Source: Haloferax denitrificans ATCC 35960 (lineage in GTDB: Archaea; Halobacteriota; Halobacteria; Halobacteriales; Haloferacaceae). From it: DNA of 64,000 nt. How positions within the stretch are numbered: the first letter of the stretch is position 1; each line of letters starts with the position of its first letter. The translations under genes and the position numbers were made by a program. Of the stretch, positions 8,476 through 16,649 are shown piece after piece. The DNA lies in the NCBI RefSeq assembly GCF_000337795.1, contig NZ_AOLP01000009.1, positions 248,001 to 312,000 on the forward strand. Reading direction: 5' to 3'. The notes below the pieces were generated by a model that was given only the letters and a program-made list of their open reading frames with translations, was not told the DNA's origin and did no database searches.

Positions 8476-9255
8476 ATGGCACGAAAAGACCACTACTACA
8501 ACAAGGCCAAACAGGAGGGCTATCGCGCCCGCTCGGCCTACAAGCTGAAGCAACTCGACGGGGACGCGGGCCTGTTCGGTCCCGGTAACACCGTCGTCGA
8601 CCTCGGTGCCGCCCCCGGCGGGTGGCTCCAGGTCGCCTCCGAAGAAGTCGGTGACCACGGCAAGGTCGTCGGCGTCGACCTCCAGCGAATCCGCGGCATC
8701 GACCGCGACAACGTTCAGACGATTCGCGGCGACATGACCGAAGACGAGACGAAAGAGGAGCTGACGGCCGTCATCGGCGAGCGCGGGGCCGACGCCGTCG
8801 TCTCCGACATGGCACCGAACATGACCGGCGAGTACTCGCTGGACCACGCCCGCTCGGTCTACCTCGCCCGGCAGGCGTTCGAGGTCGCACAGGAGCTGTT
8901 GGCGACCGGCGGCGACTTCGCCGTGAAGGTGTTCGACGGCCCGGACGTCGCGGACCTCCGCGCCGACATGGAACGGGAGTTCCAGTACGTCCGGTCGATG
9001 CGCCCCGACGCCTCCCGCGATAGCTCCTCCGAGCAGTACCTCGTCGGCAAGCACTTCCTCACCGCTCCGGTCCGCAAGGGCGACGAACTCGACGTGGAAA
9101 TCGTCGACGTGGGAAGCGAGGGCGACGGCATCGCCAAGGTCGAGGACTTCACGCTGTTCGTCTCCGGCACGGAGGCGGGCGACACGCCGACGGTCCGCGT
9201 CACCGACGTGAAGCCCCGGTTCGCCTTCGCCGAACCGATAGACGACGAAGACTGA
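8476..9255 (+). CDS. rlmE: 23S rRNA (uridine-2'-O) methyltransferase RlmE/FtsJ with TRAM domain
   Basis: A 259-residue SAM-dependent 2'-O-methyltransferase of the RrmJ family acting on large-subunit rRNA. The SAM-binding loop is VVDLGAAPGGWLQVA (residues about 38-52); the K-D-K-E catalytic tetrad is visible as K in ARSAYKLKQL, D in VVSDMAPNMTG, K in FAVKVFDGPD and E in SSEQYLVGKHF. Residues about 200-255 form a TRAM RNA-binding domain, the arrangement typical of haloarchaeal orthologues. The ATG at 8476 gives the conserved N-terminus MARKDHYYNKAKQEGYRAR; the frame is open 96 bases further upstream but without conservation. Confidence 0.94.
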   Translation: MARKDHYYNKAKQEGYRARSAYKLKQLDGDAGLFGPGNTVVDLGAAPGGWLQVASEEVGDHGKVVGVDLQRIRGIDRDNVQTIRGDMTEDETKEELTAVIGERGADAVVSDMAPNMTGEYSLDHARSVYLARQAFEVAQELLATGGDFAVKVFDGPDVADLRADMEREFQYVRSMRPDASRDSSSEQYLVGKHFLTAPVRKGDELDVEIVDVGSEGDGIAKVEDFTLFVSGTEAGDTPTVRVTDVKPRFAFAEPIDDED

Positions 9256-9404
9256 GCGCACCGACCGCACGCGACTCGCCGCCCGAGTCCGGCGTGTCTC
9301 GCGCCCGCGGGCCACCACGTCGCCGACCTCGTTTCCTCCGCAATTTGTGTCTAAGTTCGGGCAAGCATTATCCCCGTTTGACACGACTCTGCTCGTAAGT
9401 CACT

Positions 9405-9782
9405 ATGTCAGCAGATACGACGACCACCGACTCGCAACCGTTGTTCACCGGCCTCCCGTCAGGCATCGTTCCGTACGTCGCCATCCTCGGGGCGTTGGCG
9501 TCCGTGTACGCCCACCTCTCGCTCGCGCCGGTGTTGATGCAGTTCAACCAGACGCAGGCGATTCTGTTCGTCCTCGCCGGCGTCGGGTTCCTCGCGGGCA
9601 TCGCCGTCTACCTGAGCAAGTTCTGGCGGCGCGAGTTCTACCTCGTCGCCATCGCGTTCGCGCTCGCCCAAATCGTGGCGTGGGTCGTCATGAGCGGGCG
9701 AATCAGCGAGATGGCGATTCTCTCGAAGGGCGGCGAGGCCGTCTTCGCCGTCGCGGCGGCGTACCTCTATCTGAACGAGTGA
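9405..9782 (+). CDS. Small integral membrane protein, unknown function
   Basis: A 125-residue protein with four predicted membrane segments (roughly residues 18-40, 47-67, 75-97 and 103-123) and a hydrophilic Thr/Asp-rich N-terminus. I do not recognise a named family. The coding character (acidic N-terminus, alternating hydrophobic helices) and stop placement support a real gene. It follows rlmE by 149 bases and is convergent with the zinc-finger gene at 9902, with a pyrimidine-rich tract (9826-9870) between them that is a likely terminator. Confidence 0.72.
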   Translation: MSADTTTTDSQPLFTGLPSGIVPYVAILGALASVYAHLSLAPVLMQFNQTQAILFVLAGVGFLAGIAVYLSKFWRREFYLVAIAFALAQIVAWVVMSGRISEMAILSKGGEAVFAVAAAYLYLNE

Positions 9783-9817
9783 ACGAGCCGCCGGACGCCG
9801 ACGGGACCGCCTGAGCG

Positions 9818-9875
9818 CGCGCTGTTCTTCCGCTTGTGCTTCTGCGTCTGCTTCCGCTTCCACTCCGCGACTCGG
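9818..9875 (+). terminator. Pyrimidine-rich tract, likely transcription terminator
   Basis: After the stop at 9782 the sequence becomes a run of TTC/CTT/TCTG triplets (for example TTCTTCCGCTTGTGCTTCTG). T-rich stretches without a hairpin are the usual archaeal termination signal. It lies between two convergent genes. Confidence 0.4.
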
Positions 9876-9901
9876 CGTCTCGTCGGTCTCGCCCGTCGTT
9901 T

Positions 9902-10078
9902 TCAGTCGTACACCACGAGGTCGAGCCGAAGTCCCGTTCGACACCCCTTCCACCCGCCGCGGCAGGCCCCGGTGGCGAGGATGTCCCCGAACGACGTGTA
10001 GGTCCCGCAGTTCGGACAGCGAACCCCCATCTCCATCCCGTCTCGCTCGGTGAGCCTGTGGCGGTGCTCGTCGGCCAT
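9902..10078 (-). CDS. Small CPxCG zinc-finger protein
   Basis: A 58-residue protein, MADEHRHRLTERDGMEMGVRC..., containing CPNCG (residues 21-25) and a second pair C39 and C46 (ACRGGWKGC), so one zinc site is likely. Haloarchaea encode many such CPxCG micro-proteins; several affect stress or biofilm behaviour when deleted, but this member's role is unknown. Start ATG at 10078, preceded by A+T-rich CTTTTGGTAGC; stop TGA at 9904-9902. It stands alone. Confidence 0.7.
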   Translation of the reverse strand: MADEHRHRLTERDGMEMGVRCPNCGTYTSFGDILATGACRGGWKGCRTGLRLDLVVYD

Positions 10079-10133
10079 ACGTCGTGTGGTATGCTACCAA
10101 AAGAGATAAGGCGTCCGTCGCCCCGGGCGCGTC

Positions 10134-10853
10134 TCAGTCCGCGACCCAGCCGTCGGTCGAGGACTCGTCGTCGCCGCGGAGGAGCGCGACGGTCCCGTAG
10201 ACGAACGGCGTGTCCACGATTGCGATGAGGAGCTTCAGGAGGTACTGGCCGACGGCGAGGCCGATGAGGACGTTCCACGGGAGCACGTCTCCGATGCCGA
10301 GGACCGTCGGCGCGACGTAGAACCCGACGCCGACGAAGATGACCGTGTCGATGGCCTGACTCGTCGCCGTCGAGACGATGTTGCGGAGCCAGAGGAACGA
10401 GCCGTCGGTCAGCTCGCGGATGCCGTGGAAGACGATGACGTCCCAGTTCTGACTCACGAGGTACGCGAGCAGGCTCCCGGCGACGATGTTCGTCCCCGAC
10501 GAGAGCACCGTGGCGAACTGCGCGGCGAACTCGGGGTTCGCGGCGGGCGCGGCGATGGTGCTCCAGACGAGGCCGAGGAGGACGAAGTTCATGGCGAAGC
10601 CGACGTTCACCATGACCTGCGCCGCCCGGCGGCCGTACAGTTCGGAGTAGCAGTCGGACGCGAAGAAGGTGAGCGCGTACGCCAGCGCCGCCCCCGGCAT
10701 GAGGATGGCCGCGCCGACGAACGGGAGTTCGCCCACCGCCGACGGCAGGGGAATCGAGAGCAGTTTCGACGCCGTCAACTGCGCCGTCGTCAGCGCGGTG
10801 ACGAACAGGCCGACGAGGGCGACCTGCCCGACGGCCGAGCGCCCCTCACTCAT
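10134..10853 (-). CDS. YhhQ/VUT-family transporter (queuosine-precursor/7-deazaguanine type)
   Basis: A 239-residue protein with about six membrane spans: the VUT family (DUF165), whose bacterial member YhhQ imports queuosine precursors. In archaea 7-deazaguanines feed archaeosine synthesis. Family features visible are the early LTASKLLSIPLP segment, ITFF-like ALTFFASDCYSELYGRRAAQ (family signature D-C-Y-SELYG) and FLWLRNIVSTATSQAIDTVIFVGVGF. The ATG at 10853 is chosen because it lies inside the end of the upstream ribbon-helix-helix gene (8-base overlap), implying translational coupling; the frame continues upstream but only by overlapping that gene. Confidence 0.88.
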   Translation of the reverse strand: MSEGRSAVGQVALVGLFVTALTTAQLTASKLLSIPLPSAVGELPFVGAAILMPGAALAYALTFFASDCYSELYGRRAAQVMVNVGFAMNFVLLGLVWSTIAAPAANPEFAAQFATVLSSGTNIVAGSLLAYLVSQNWDVIVFHGIRELTDGSFLWLRNIVSTATSQAIDTVIFVGVGFYVAPTVLGIGDVLPWNVLIGLAVGQYLLKLLIAIVDTPFVYGTVALLRGDDESSTDGWVAD

Positions 10854-11022
10854 CTTCGACGAGGCGGTTGTGTCGGTCGTCGATTTCGTCGAGGATGTCG
10901 AGCGTCTTCCGGATGGACGCCCGAACCGCATCGCTCCGGTTCACGAACTTCTTGTCGTCGCCGACGTGCTCGTCCAGGTCGCCGAGCAACTCGTCGGGAA
11001 TCTCGACGCTTATCTTGGCCAT
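10846..11022 (-). CDS. Ribbon-helix-helix (CopG/MetJ-type) DNA-binding protein
   Basis: A 58-residue protein: MAKISVEIPDELLGDLDEHV gives the beta-strand that inserts in the major groove plus helix 1, and FVNRSDAVRASIRKTLDIL gives the second helix, the standard RHH fold. Its stop overlaps the start of the YhhQ-type transporter, so the two form an operon and it is a candidate local regulator. A TTAAG TATA-like element about 26 bases before the ATG predicts a leaderless transcript. It is too short to be picked up by usual length cut-offs. Confidence 0.82.
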   Translation of the reverse strand: MAKISVEIPDELLGDLDEHVGDDKKFVNRSDAVRASIRKTLDILDEIDDRHNRLVEDE

Positions 11023-11143
11023 ATTCAGCGATTCTCGTGAGAATACTTAACGCCTTTTCAACGGCCGTAACGGCCGTGTTCGGCGCGCCCCCGGAACGGC
11101 GAGTCGCCGGGGGACTGCCGAGACAGTCGCGGGCGACTTCCGG

Positions 11144-13285
11144 TCACTCCGCCGCGCCGCGGGCGGGCGAGAGGTCGCGGCGGCCGCCGACCGTCAGCAC
11201 GAACAGGACGCCGAGACCGACGCCGTAGGCGGCCATCAGCGGGAGCGTCACCATGAACATCGTGGTGATGCTCGCCGGGGTGAACACCGCCGAGATGGCG
11301 AGGATGAACACCGTGACCTCGCGCCAGCGCTTCCGCATCATCCGGTAGCTGACGCCGGCGGTGTTGAGAAGCACCATCAGGATGGGGACGTCCGCGAGGA
11401 GGCCGATGCCCGCGGTCGTGAAGAAGATGAGCCAGAAGAAGTTGGTGATGCGGTAGGAGATTATCATGTTCGCCGCGAGCGCGTCCTCGACGAGGAACGT
11501 GATGACCGTCGGCGCGACGTAGCTGTAGCCGAGCGCGAAGCCGCCGAGGAGGCCGCCGGCGAGCGCGCCGGTCCACAGGAAGACGGTCCGGCGGCGCTGG
11601 CGGATGATGTTGCGCTCGCGGAGTGCGGGCCACGCGAAGTACGCGAGGAGCGGAAGCGTCGCCAACACGGCCAGAATCGTCGAGAACTTCACCTCGAAGA
11701 TGAGCGCCTCCATCGGGTGGAGCGCGACGACGTTGAGCACTTCTTCCGGCGTCACGACGGCGGGGAGCCGGCCGAGGAAGTCCTCGTAGACGTCCCGGAT
11801 ACCGCCCGTGTAGAGCCAGCCGAACGTCACCGCGAGGACGAGCATGAACCAGCCGACGACCCAGAACGCCCGCGAGGTGAGCGAGTCGACGATGAACGCG
11901 ATGTCGGTGTAGTAGCCGCCGATGTCGTCCTCGTCGGTCTCGCCTTCGGTCAGTTCGGCGAAGAACGCGCCGCCCGCGCGAGTCGTCCGGTCTTCGAGTT
12001 CGCCCGGCTCGTCTTCGGCCTCGCGGTCCGCTTCGGCCTCGTCGAACCGGTCGATGAGCGCCTGCGCTTTGGCCTTGTCGCCGTCGTCGATGGCGGCGGA
12101 CGCGAGGCCCATAATCTCGTCTTCGTCGCGGTCGGCGAAGACCTCCGGCGGCGCGGCGCGGACGCCGGCGACGTCGAGCGCCGAGAGGTCGAGCTTCGAG
12201 GGGTCGCCGACGCCGACTTCGGTGCGTTCGATCCGCTCGATGTCGCGGTAGACGAGGTACGCGAGCCCGAACGCGAGGCCGACGACGCCGCCGGCGACGA
12301 CGAACGCGCCCAACGCGAGTTGCGAGCCGGGGTCGAGGAACACGTAGTCGCTTCCGACCGCGGCGAGGCCGTCGTTGACGAGTTCTACGCCGCCGTACTC
12401 GTAGAAGGCGTAGACGAGGAGGCCGCCGACGACGCCGACGCCCGCGAGGTGGTTCCAGTGGTGGGCCGCTGTCGCCTTGACGTCCATCTTCTCGCTCCCG
12501 CGTTTGGCCGTGACGACCACGCGGGCGAGATAGAGGCTGAACGCGTACAGCGAGATGACGGGGACCGCCCACATGATTTGGGTGAACGGGTCCGGCGGCG
12601 TGAACAGCGCGCCGAAGGCGAAGATGCCGACGACGGCGTGCCGCCACTTGTCGCGGAACAGTTCGTAGGGGACGATTTCGGCGTACGAGAGGCCGGTCAT
12701 CGCGAGCGGGAGCTGGCTCGCGAGGCCGAACGAGAGCGTGAGCAGGAAGATGAACTGCGCCCACTTCACGATGGAGTAACTCGGCGTGAAGCCGGCCGAC
12801 AGCGCGTTCTGCGCGAGGAACGCGAAGGTGAACGGGAAGAAGACGAAGTAGCCGTAGGCGACGCCCGCGGCGAACAGCACGACCATCGTCAGCCCGATGA
12901 GCGCGAGTTTCCACGGCGCGACGGGCGATTTGGGCCACGCGCCCCGGGCTTTCAGCGCGTCCCGCGAGACGTAGATGAACGGCGGGACCGCGAAGAGAAT
13001 CCCCACGACGAGGCCGATTTTCGCCTGCAAGAGAATCACGTCGAACGGCGTCTGGGCGATGATGCTGACGTTTCCGGAGACGCTGGCGTCCATCTGCGCC
13101 TTGGTCACGCCCCGGAAGAACCCCCAGACGTAGAGTCGGAGCGCGTAGAACGTGCCGAGGAACCCGACGAGGAAGACGATAAAGACCTTCTGGAGGTCCT
13201 TTTGCGCCGCTCGGAGCATCGCACCGGCGGTCTCGCGGCCTGCCGCGATGGTCTGTTGGGTGTCCTCGTCGAGGGCGCTGGACAT
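11144..13285 (-). CDS. tatCt: Twin-arginine translocase TatCt (tandem TatC fusion)
   Basis: A 713-residue membrane protein consisting of two TatC domains (residues about 30-260 and 470-700) joined by two extra membrane spans and an acidic cytoplasmic linker (about 345-445), giving about 14 spans. TatC recognises the RR signal peptide of folded exported proteins; haloarchaea send most secreted proteins through Tat, and this double form is restricted to them. The Pro/Glu-rich loops IPLAM-like QLPLAMTGLSYAEIVPYELFRDKWRHAVVGIFAFGALFTPPDP and its C-terminal counterpart RMMRKRWREVTVFILAISAVFTPA match the TatC signature. Divergent from tatCo with 130 bases between. Confidence 0.94.
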   Translation of the reverse strand: MSSALDEDTQQTIAAGRETAGAMLRAAQKDLQKVFIVFLVGFLGTFYALRLYVWGFFRGVTKAQMDASVSGNVSIIAQTPFDVILLQAKIGLVVGILFAVPPFIYVSRDALKARGAWPKSPVAPWKLALIGLTMVVLFAAGVAYGYFVFFPFTFAFLAQNALSAGFTPSYSIVKWAQFIFLLTLSFGLASQLPLAMTGLSYAEIVPYELFRDKWRHAVVGIFAFGALFTPPDPFTQIMWAVPVISLYAFSLYLARVVVTAKRGSEKMDVKATAAHHWNHLAGVGVVGGLLVYAFYEYGGVELVNDGLAAVGSDYVFLDPGSQLALGAFVVAGGVVGLAFGLAYLVYRDIERIERTEVGVGDPSKLDLSALDVAGVRAAPPEVFADRDEDEIMGLASAAIDDGDKAKAQALIDRFDEAEADREAEDEPGELEDRTTRAGGAFFAELTEGETDEDDIGGYYTDIAFIVDSLTSRAFWVVGWFMLVLAVTFGWLYTGGIRDVYEDFLGRLPAVVTPEEVLNVVALHPMEALIFEVKFSTILAVLATLPLLAYFAWPALRERNIIRQRRRTVFLWTGALAGGLLGGFALGYSYVAPTVITFLVEDALAANMIISYRITNFFWLIFFTTAGIGLLADVPILMVLLNTAGVSYRMMRKRWREVTVFILAISAVFTPASITTMFMVTLPLMAAYGVGLGVLFVLTVGGRRDLSPARGAAE

Positions 13286-13415
13286 ACGTACGTGGCGAAA
13301 GCAGTCTGGCGGTTATCAATCTTTTTCACCGCGGGCGTGATTTCGACCCCCTCGACGCGCCTCCTCGGCGCGATGCGAAAAGACCTATAACTGGCCGGAA
13401 GCGTAGGACACCTGA

Positions 13416-14915
13416 ATGGCGGACGAGGAGCGCGACACAGGGCTCTCTGCGGCCGACGACGAGACGGATGCCTCGGGCGACGCCGACCAGCGCTCGTCCG
13501 ACGAGTCTGGCGACGACGGGCCTTCGTCGTCCGACGGTCCGGTTTACGGTCGAGTCACCCCGCGAGACGAGGCCGTCACCGACGGGTTTGACGACGGCGA
13601 GACCGACGACGCTCCTGACGAGACGGACGACGACGCTCCCGACGAGACGGACGACGACGCTCCCGACGAGACGGACGACGACGCTCCCGACGAGACGGAC
13701 GACTCCAACTCGGGCGACGACGATTCTGACGAGACCGGCGACGCCGACGGCGCTTCCGGCGATACTGACGACAGCGACGACGGCGACGACCCGGACGACG
13801 GCAACGACCCGGACGACGGCGACGACCCGGACGACGGCGACGACCCGGACGACGGCAACGACCCGGACGACGGCGACGATAGCGCTTCCGGCGACGCCGA
13901 CGAGCCCCGCCTCCTCGCCGACGACGAACACACCTCGCACGTTCCCGAGGGGACGTACGACGATTCGCCCGAGGCGTCGGCCGACGCCGGAGCCGGACCG
14001 AACGCGGCGGCCGACGACGCGACCCCCGCTCTTTCGGGCGAGGACGAGGTGACCGGCGTGGCCCCGTCGACCGCGCCCGTCGAGGACGACTTCGACGACG
14101 AAGACGTGGGCGGCCTCGTCGGCGAGGCCCCCGAAAGCGACCAGGAGATGCCGCTGACCGCGCACATCGAGGAGATGATTCGTCGGTTGGCGGTCGTCCT
14201 CGGCGTCGCCGGCGCGATTACGCTCGTGCTCTTCCCCGGCGCGGACATCCTCAACGCGCTCGTGGACACGCAGGCCGCCTTCGGCGTCCACATCCCGAGC
14301 GCGACCGACGTCATCAACTTCCTCTGGAACTCCCACATCCCCGGCGCGGAGACCATCGTCGACCGCCGGCCGCGACTCTACGGCCCGCTCGAACTCATCC
14401 TCACCAAACTGAAGGTCGCCGGCCTCGCCGGGACCGTCATCGGCCTCCCCGTGTTCGTCTACGAGACGTACCTGTTCATGCGCCCCGGCCTCTATCCGAA
14501 AGAGCGCAGATACTACCTCGCGGCCGTCCCGACGAGCCTCATCCTCGCGCTCGTCGGCGTCCTCTTTGCGCACTTCGTGGTGCTCCCGGCCATCTTCGCG
14601 TACTTCACCTCCTACACCGAGGGGACCGCGGTCGTCGCGTTCGGTCTCAAAGAGACGTTCAACCTCATCCTCATTCTGATGGGCTACATGGCGGTCGTCT
14701 TCCAGATTCCGCTGTTCGTGGAGCTGGCCATCATGATGAACCTCGTCACCCGGCGGTGGCTCGAAGACCGCCGCCTGCTGTTCTGGGGCGCGTTCCTCGG
14801 CCTCGCGTTCCTCGTCAGCCCCGACCCGACCGGGATGGCCCCCATCATCATCGGCGCGACGATGATCGTCCTGTTCGAGGGGACGCTCGCGGCCCTGCGC
14901 TGGACCGGGAACTGA
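13416..14915 (+). CDS. tatCo: Twin-arginine translocase TatCo with long acidic repeat N-terminus
   Basis: A 499-residue TatC. The six-span TatC core occupies residues about 245-495 (MPLTAHIEEMIRRLAVVL... FLVSPDPTGMAPIIIGATM). Ahead of it is a roughly 240-residue, almost entirely Asp/Glu/Gly/Ser region with tandem repeats, predicted disordered and cytoplasmic; normal TatC N-termini are under 40 residues. The core carries the conserved Glu and FxxPxF-like motifs needed for signal-peptide binding. CCTATAAC at 13383-13390 gives a transcript start just before the ATG. It pairs functionally with tatCt, the essential Tat components of haloarchaea. Confidence 0.92.
   Translation: MADEERDTGLSAADDETDASGDADQRSSDESGDDGPSSSDGPVYGRVTPRDEAVTDGFDDGETDDAPDETDDDAPDETDDDAPDETDDDAPDETDDSNSGDDDSDETGDADGASGDTDDSDDGDDPDDGNDPDDGDDPDDGDDPDDGNDPDDGDDSASGDADEPRLLADDEHTSHVPEGTYDDSPEASADAGAGPNAAADDATPALSGEDEVTGVAPSTAPVEDDFDDEDVGGLVGEAPESDQEMPLTAHIEEMIRRLAVVLGVAGAITLVLFPGADILNALVDTQAAFGVHIPSATDVINFLWNSHIPGAETIVDRRPRLYGPLELILTKLKVAGLAGTVIGLPVFVYETYLFMRPGLYPKERRYYLAAVPTSLILALVGVLFAHFVVLPAIFAYFTSYTEGTAVVAFGLKETFNLILILMGYMAVVFQIPLFVELAIMMNLVTRRWLEDRRLLFWGAFLGLAFLVSPDPTGMAPIIIGATMIVLFEGTLAALRWTGN
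13607..13882 (+). repeat. Two in-frame tandem repeat arrays in tatCo
   Basis: Array 1 (about 13607-13705) repeats a 24-base unit encoding DETDDDAP about four times; array 2 (about 13785-13882) repeats an 18-base unit encoding DDPDDG or NDPDDG six times. Copies are nearly identical at DNA level, including synonymous positions, which suggests recent expansion by slippage or unequal crossing-over. Copy number is likely to vary between strains; both unit sizes keep the frame. Confidence 0.9.
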
Positions 14916-15025
14916 CCGGCTTCTCGTTTCTCCCGTCTCCCCCTCGGCCGGTTCGCTCCTCCTCGTTTCCGCCGACCGCCGACCGTTCAGAAGACCTATC
15001 TTAGAATGGTTAGAATATCTATACG

Positions 15026-15349
15026 ATGGCCGACCTCGTCGCCCTGTCGGTGGTCGCCCTCCCGCTCTGGTTCGTCGTGAGCGTCTGGGCCGGCATCGAC
15101 GCGACCAGGCACAGTTCGCACAACGCCTTCCTCTGGGGTTTCTCGGTGTTCGTCGGCGGGGTTCTCGGCTTGGCGCTGTACCTCAACCTCGGGCGCGACG
15201 AACCCGGGGTTGGTCGCCGCGCGGCCGGTCAGTCGGCGTCGCCGAACGGCGTCCCTTCCGTCCGCACCGAGACCGTCACCTGTCCGAACTGCCACTCGTT
15301 GGAGGAGTCAGGGAGAGACACCTGCCGTTTCTGCGGCGAGTCGCTGTAA
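15026..15349 (+). CDS. Small membrane protein with C-terminal zinc ribbon
   Basis: A 107-residue protein with two N-terminal membrane helices (about residues 4-24 and 34-54) and a C-terminal double-CxxC zinc ribbon (CPNCHSLEESGRDTCRFCG). The layout resembles the haloarchaeal PLDc_N/zinc-ribbon membrane proteins, but no function is known. A TATA-like TTAGAATGG/AATATC tract lies at 15001-15020, close to the ATG. It is convergent with the SRPBCC gene. Confidence 0.75.
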   Translation: MADLVALSVVALPLWFVVSVWAGIDATRHSSHNAFLWGFSVFVGGVLGLALYLNLGRDEPGVGRRAAGQSASPNGVPSVRTETVTCPNCHSLEESGRDTCRFCGESL

Positions 15350-15377
15350 CGCGCCGAATCCCCGAGACCGCGGGAAA

Positions 15378-15860
15378 TCACGCCGCGTCCGTCGACTCCG
15401 CCGCCTCCCGTTTCTCGGCCGCGACCACTCCCTCGACGCGCGTCTTCAGCCCCTCGTTCATGGCGACGAACCCCGCCCGCGTCTCGTCGCCGACGAACCG
15501 CAACAGGAGTCCGGCGAAGACGCCCGAGAACGTCTCGGACTGCTCGAATCGGGTGCGCTCGCCGCCGTCGAGCGGTTCGAGGCGGAACCGGTGTTCGCCG
15601 TCGAACAGCCCCGGGAAGACGAGGTGGCCGAGCCAGCGCAGTTCACGGTGCTTCTCGCAGTGGGTCACGTCGGGTTCGAACTCCGACTCGCGGCCGCCCG
15701 GCGGCCGCAGGTGGACGGTGAGCGTCGCGCCCTCGTTCGGCCGCCCGGCGATTCGCATGAACGGGTTCCACTCGGGGTAGCGGTCGAAGTCGACGAGGGT
15801 CTCCCACACCCGTTCGGGCGGGGCGTCTATCTCGATGCTCGTTTCGAGTTCGTGTGCCAT
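15378..15860 (-). CDS. SRPBCC-family (START/Bet v1-like) protein
   Basis: A 160-residue polyketide-cyclase-like ligand-binding protein. The family start HELETSIEIDAPPERVWETLVDFDRYPEWNPF is clear (strand, alpha1, the conserved PxxVWxxLxDxxxYPxWNP motif), and the C-terminal amphipathic helix is FVAMNEGLKTRVEGVV. Such proteins bind hydrophobic ligands or act as putative toxin/cyclase homologues; the ligand is unknown. ATG at 15860 preferred over the upstream TTG at 15866. Divergent from the phosphatase at 15935, only 74 bases apart. Confidence 0.85.
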   Translation of the reverse strand: MAHELETSIEIDAPPERVWETLVDFDRYPEWNPFMRIAGRPNEGATLTVHLRPPGGRESEFEPDVTHCEKHRELRWLGHLVFPGLFDGEHRFRLEPLDGGERTRFEQSETFSGVFAGLLLRFVGDETRAGFVAMNEGLKTRVEGVVAAEKREAAESTDAA

Positions 15861-15934
15861 ACCCAACAGTTGGCGCGCCGAGACCGTGAATCTCGCGCGG
15901 AACGTTCATTGCCGGTGGGGAGAGAGACGGACGT

Positions 15935-16573
15935 ATGGCAACCCTCCTTCTCGCCAGACACGGCGAGACGACGTGGAACCGCGCCGGGCGCATACAGGGG
16001 TGGGCCCCCGTGTCGCTCACCGAGCGCGGCCGCGCGCAGGCCGACGCCCTCGCGCGCCACGTCGCGGACTCCTACGAGGTCGACCGCCTCGTCTCCTCTG
16101 ACATCGAACGCGCCCAAGAGACCGCCCGCCCCGTCGCTCGCGAACTCGGGCTCGAACCCGTCCTCGACTCCGCGTGGCGCGAGCGCGACGTGGGGTCGCT
16201 TCAGGGGCTCGAATTCGACGAGCTCACGGACCGGTACCCGCAGTACTCCCTCTCGGCCGTGGGGACGCCCGCCGCCCGCGAGCGCCCCCCGAGCGGCGAG
16301 AGCCTCGTCGAGGTCCGCCGCCGCGTCCTCAACGCCCGCAAGGGGCTCGCCGACTCGCTCGCCACCGACGAGACGGTGCTCGTCGTCAGCCACGGCGCGC
16401 CGATTCGGCTGTCGCTCGGCGAGGTGAAGGGACTCGACGTCGTCGAGGCGATGCTGTCGCAACCGCTCGACAACGGCGGCATCTGCGAGCTCGAAGTCGA
16501 ACTGAGCGACGACGGCGACGAGCCGTCCGTCCACGTCGTCGCCGAGAACGAGACGCGATTCCTGACGACGTAG
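15935..16573 (+). CDS. Histidine phosphatase family protein (phosphoglycerate-mutase-like)
   Basis: A 212-residue member of the branch-1 histidine phosphatases. The catalytic phospho-acceptor motif is LARHGETTWN (His at residue 9), the second Arg is in SSDIERAQETA, the general acid Glu is in WRERDVGSLQG, and the second His is in VLVVSHGAPIR. Most likely a small-molecule phosphatase (GpmB/CobC-like) rather than a glycolytic mutase, given its 212-residue length. No operon partners on its strand; larE converges from the other side. Confidence 0.9.
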   Translation: MATLLLARHGETTWNRAGRIQGWAPVSLTERGRAQADALARHVADSYEVDRLVSSDIERAQETARPVARELGLEPVLDSAWRERDVGSLQGLEFDELTDRYPQYSLSAVGTPAARERPPSGESLVEVRRRVLNARKGLADSLATDETVLVVSHGAPIRLSLGEVKGLDVVEAMLSQPLDNGGICELEVELSDDGDEPSVHVVAENETRFLTT

Positions 16574-16603
16574 GCCGTTCTGCGGGCGATTGGGCGATTC
16601 TCG

Positions 16604-16648
16604 GTGGGGTCGCGGCGCTCGCGTTTCCTCGCGTTTCCTCGCGTTCCG
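16604..16648 (+). terminator. Imperfect CGCGTTTCCT repeats, probable bidirectional terminator
   Basis: Between convergent genes the sequence holds three near-copies of CGCGTTTCCTC/CGCGTTCCGC (16619-16648). T/C-rich direct repeats in this position are a plausible termination region; no strong hairpin was seen. Confidence 0.3.
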
Positions 16649-16649
16649 C

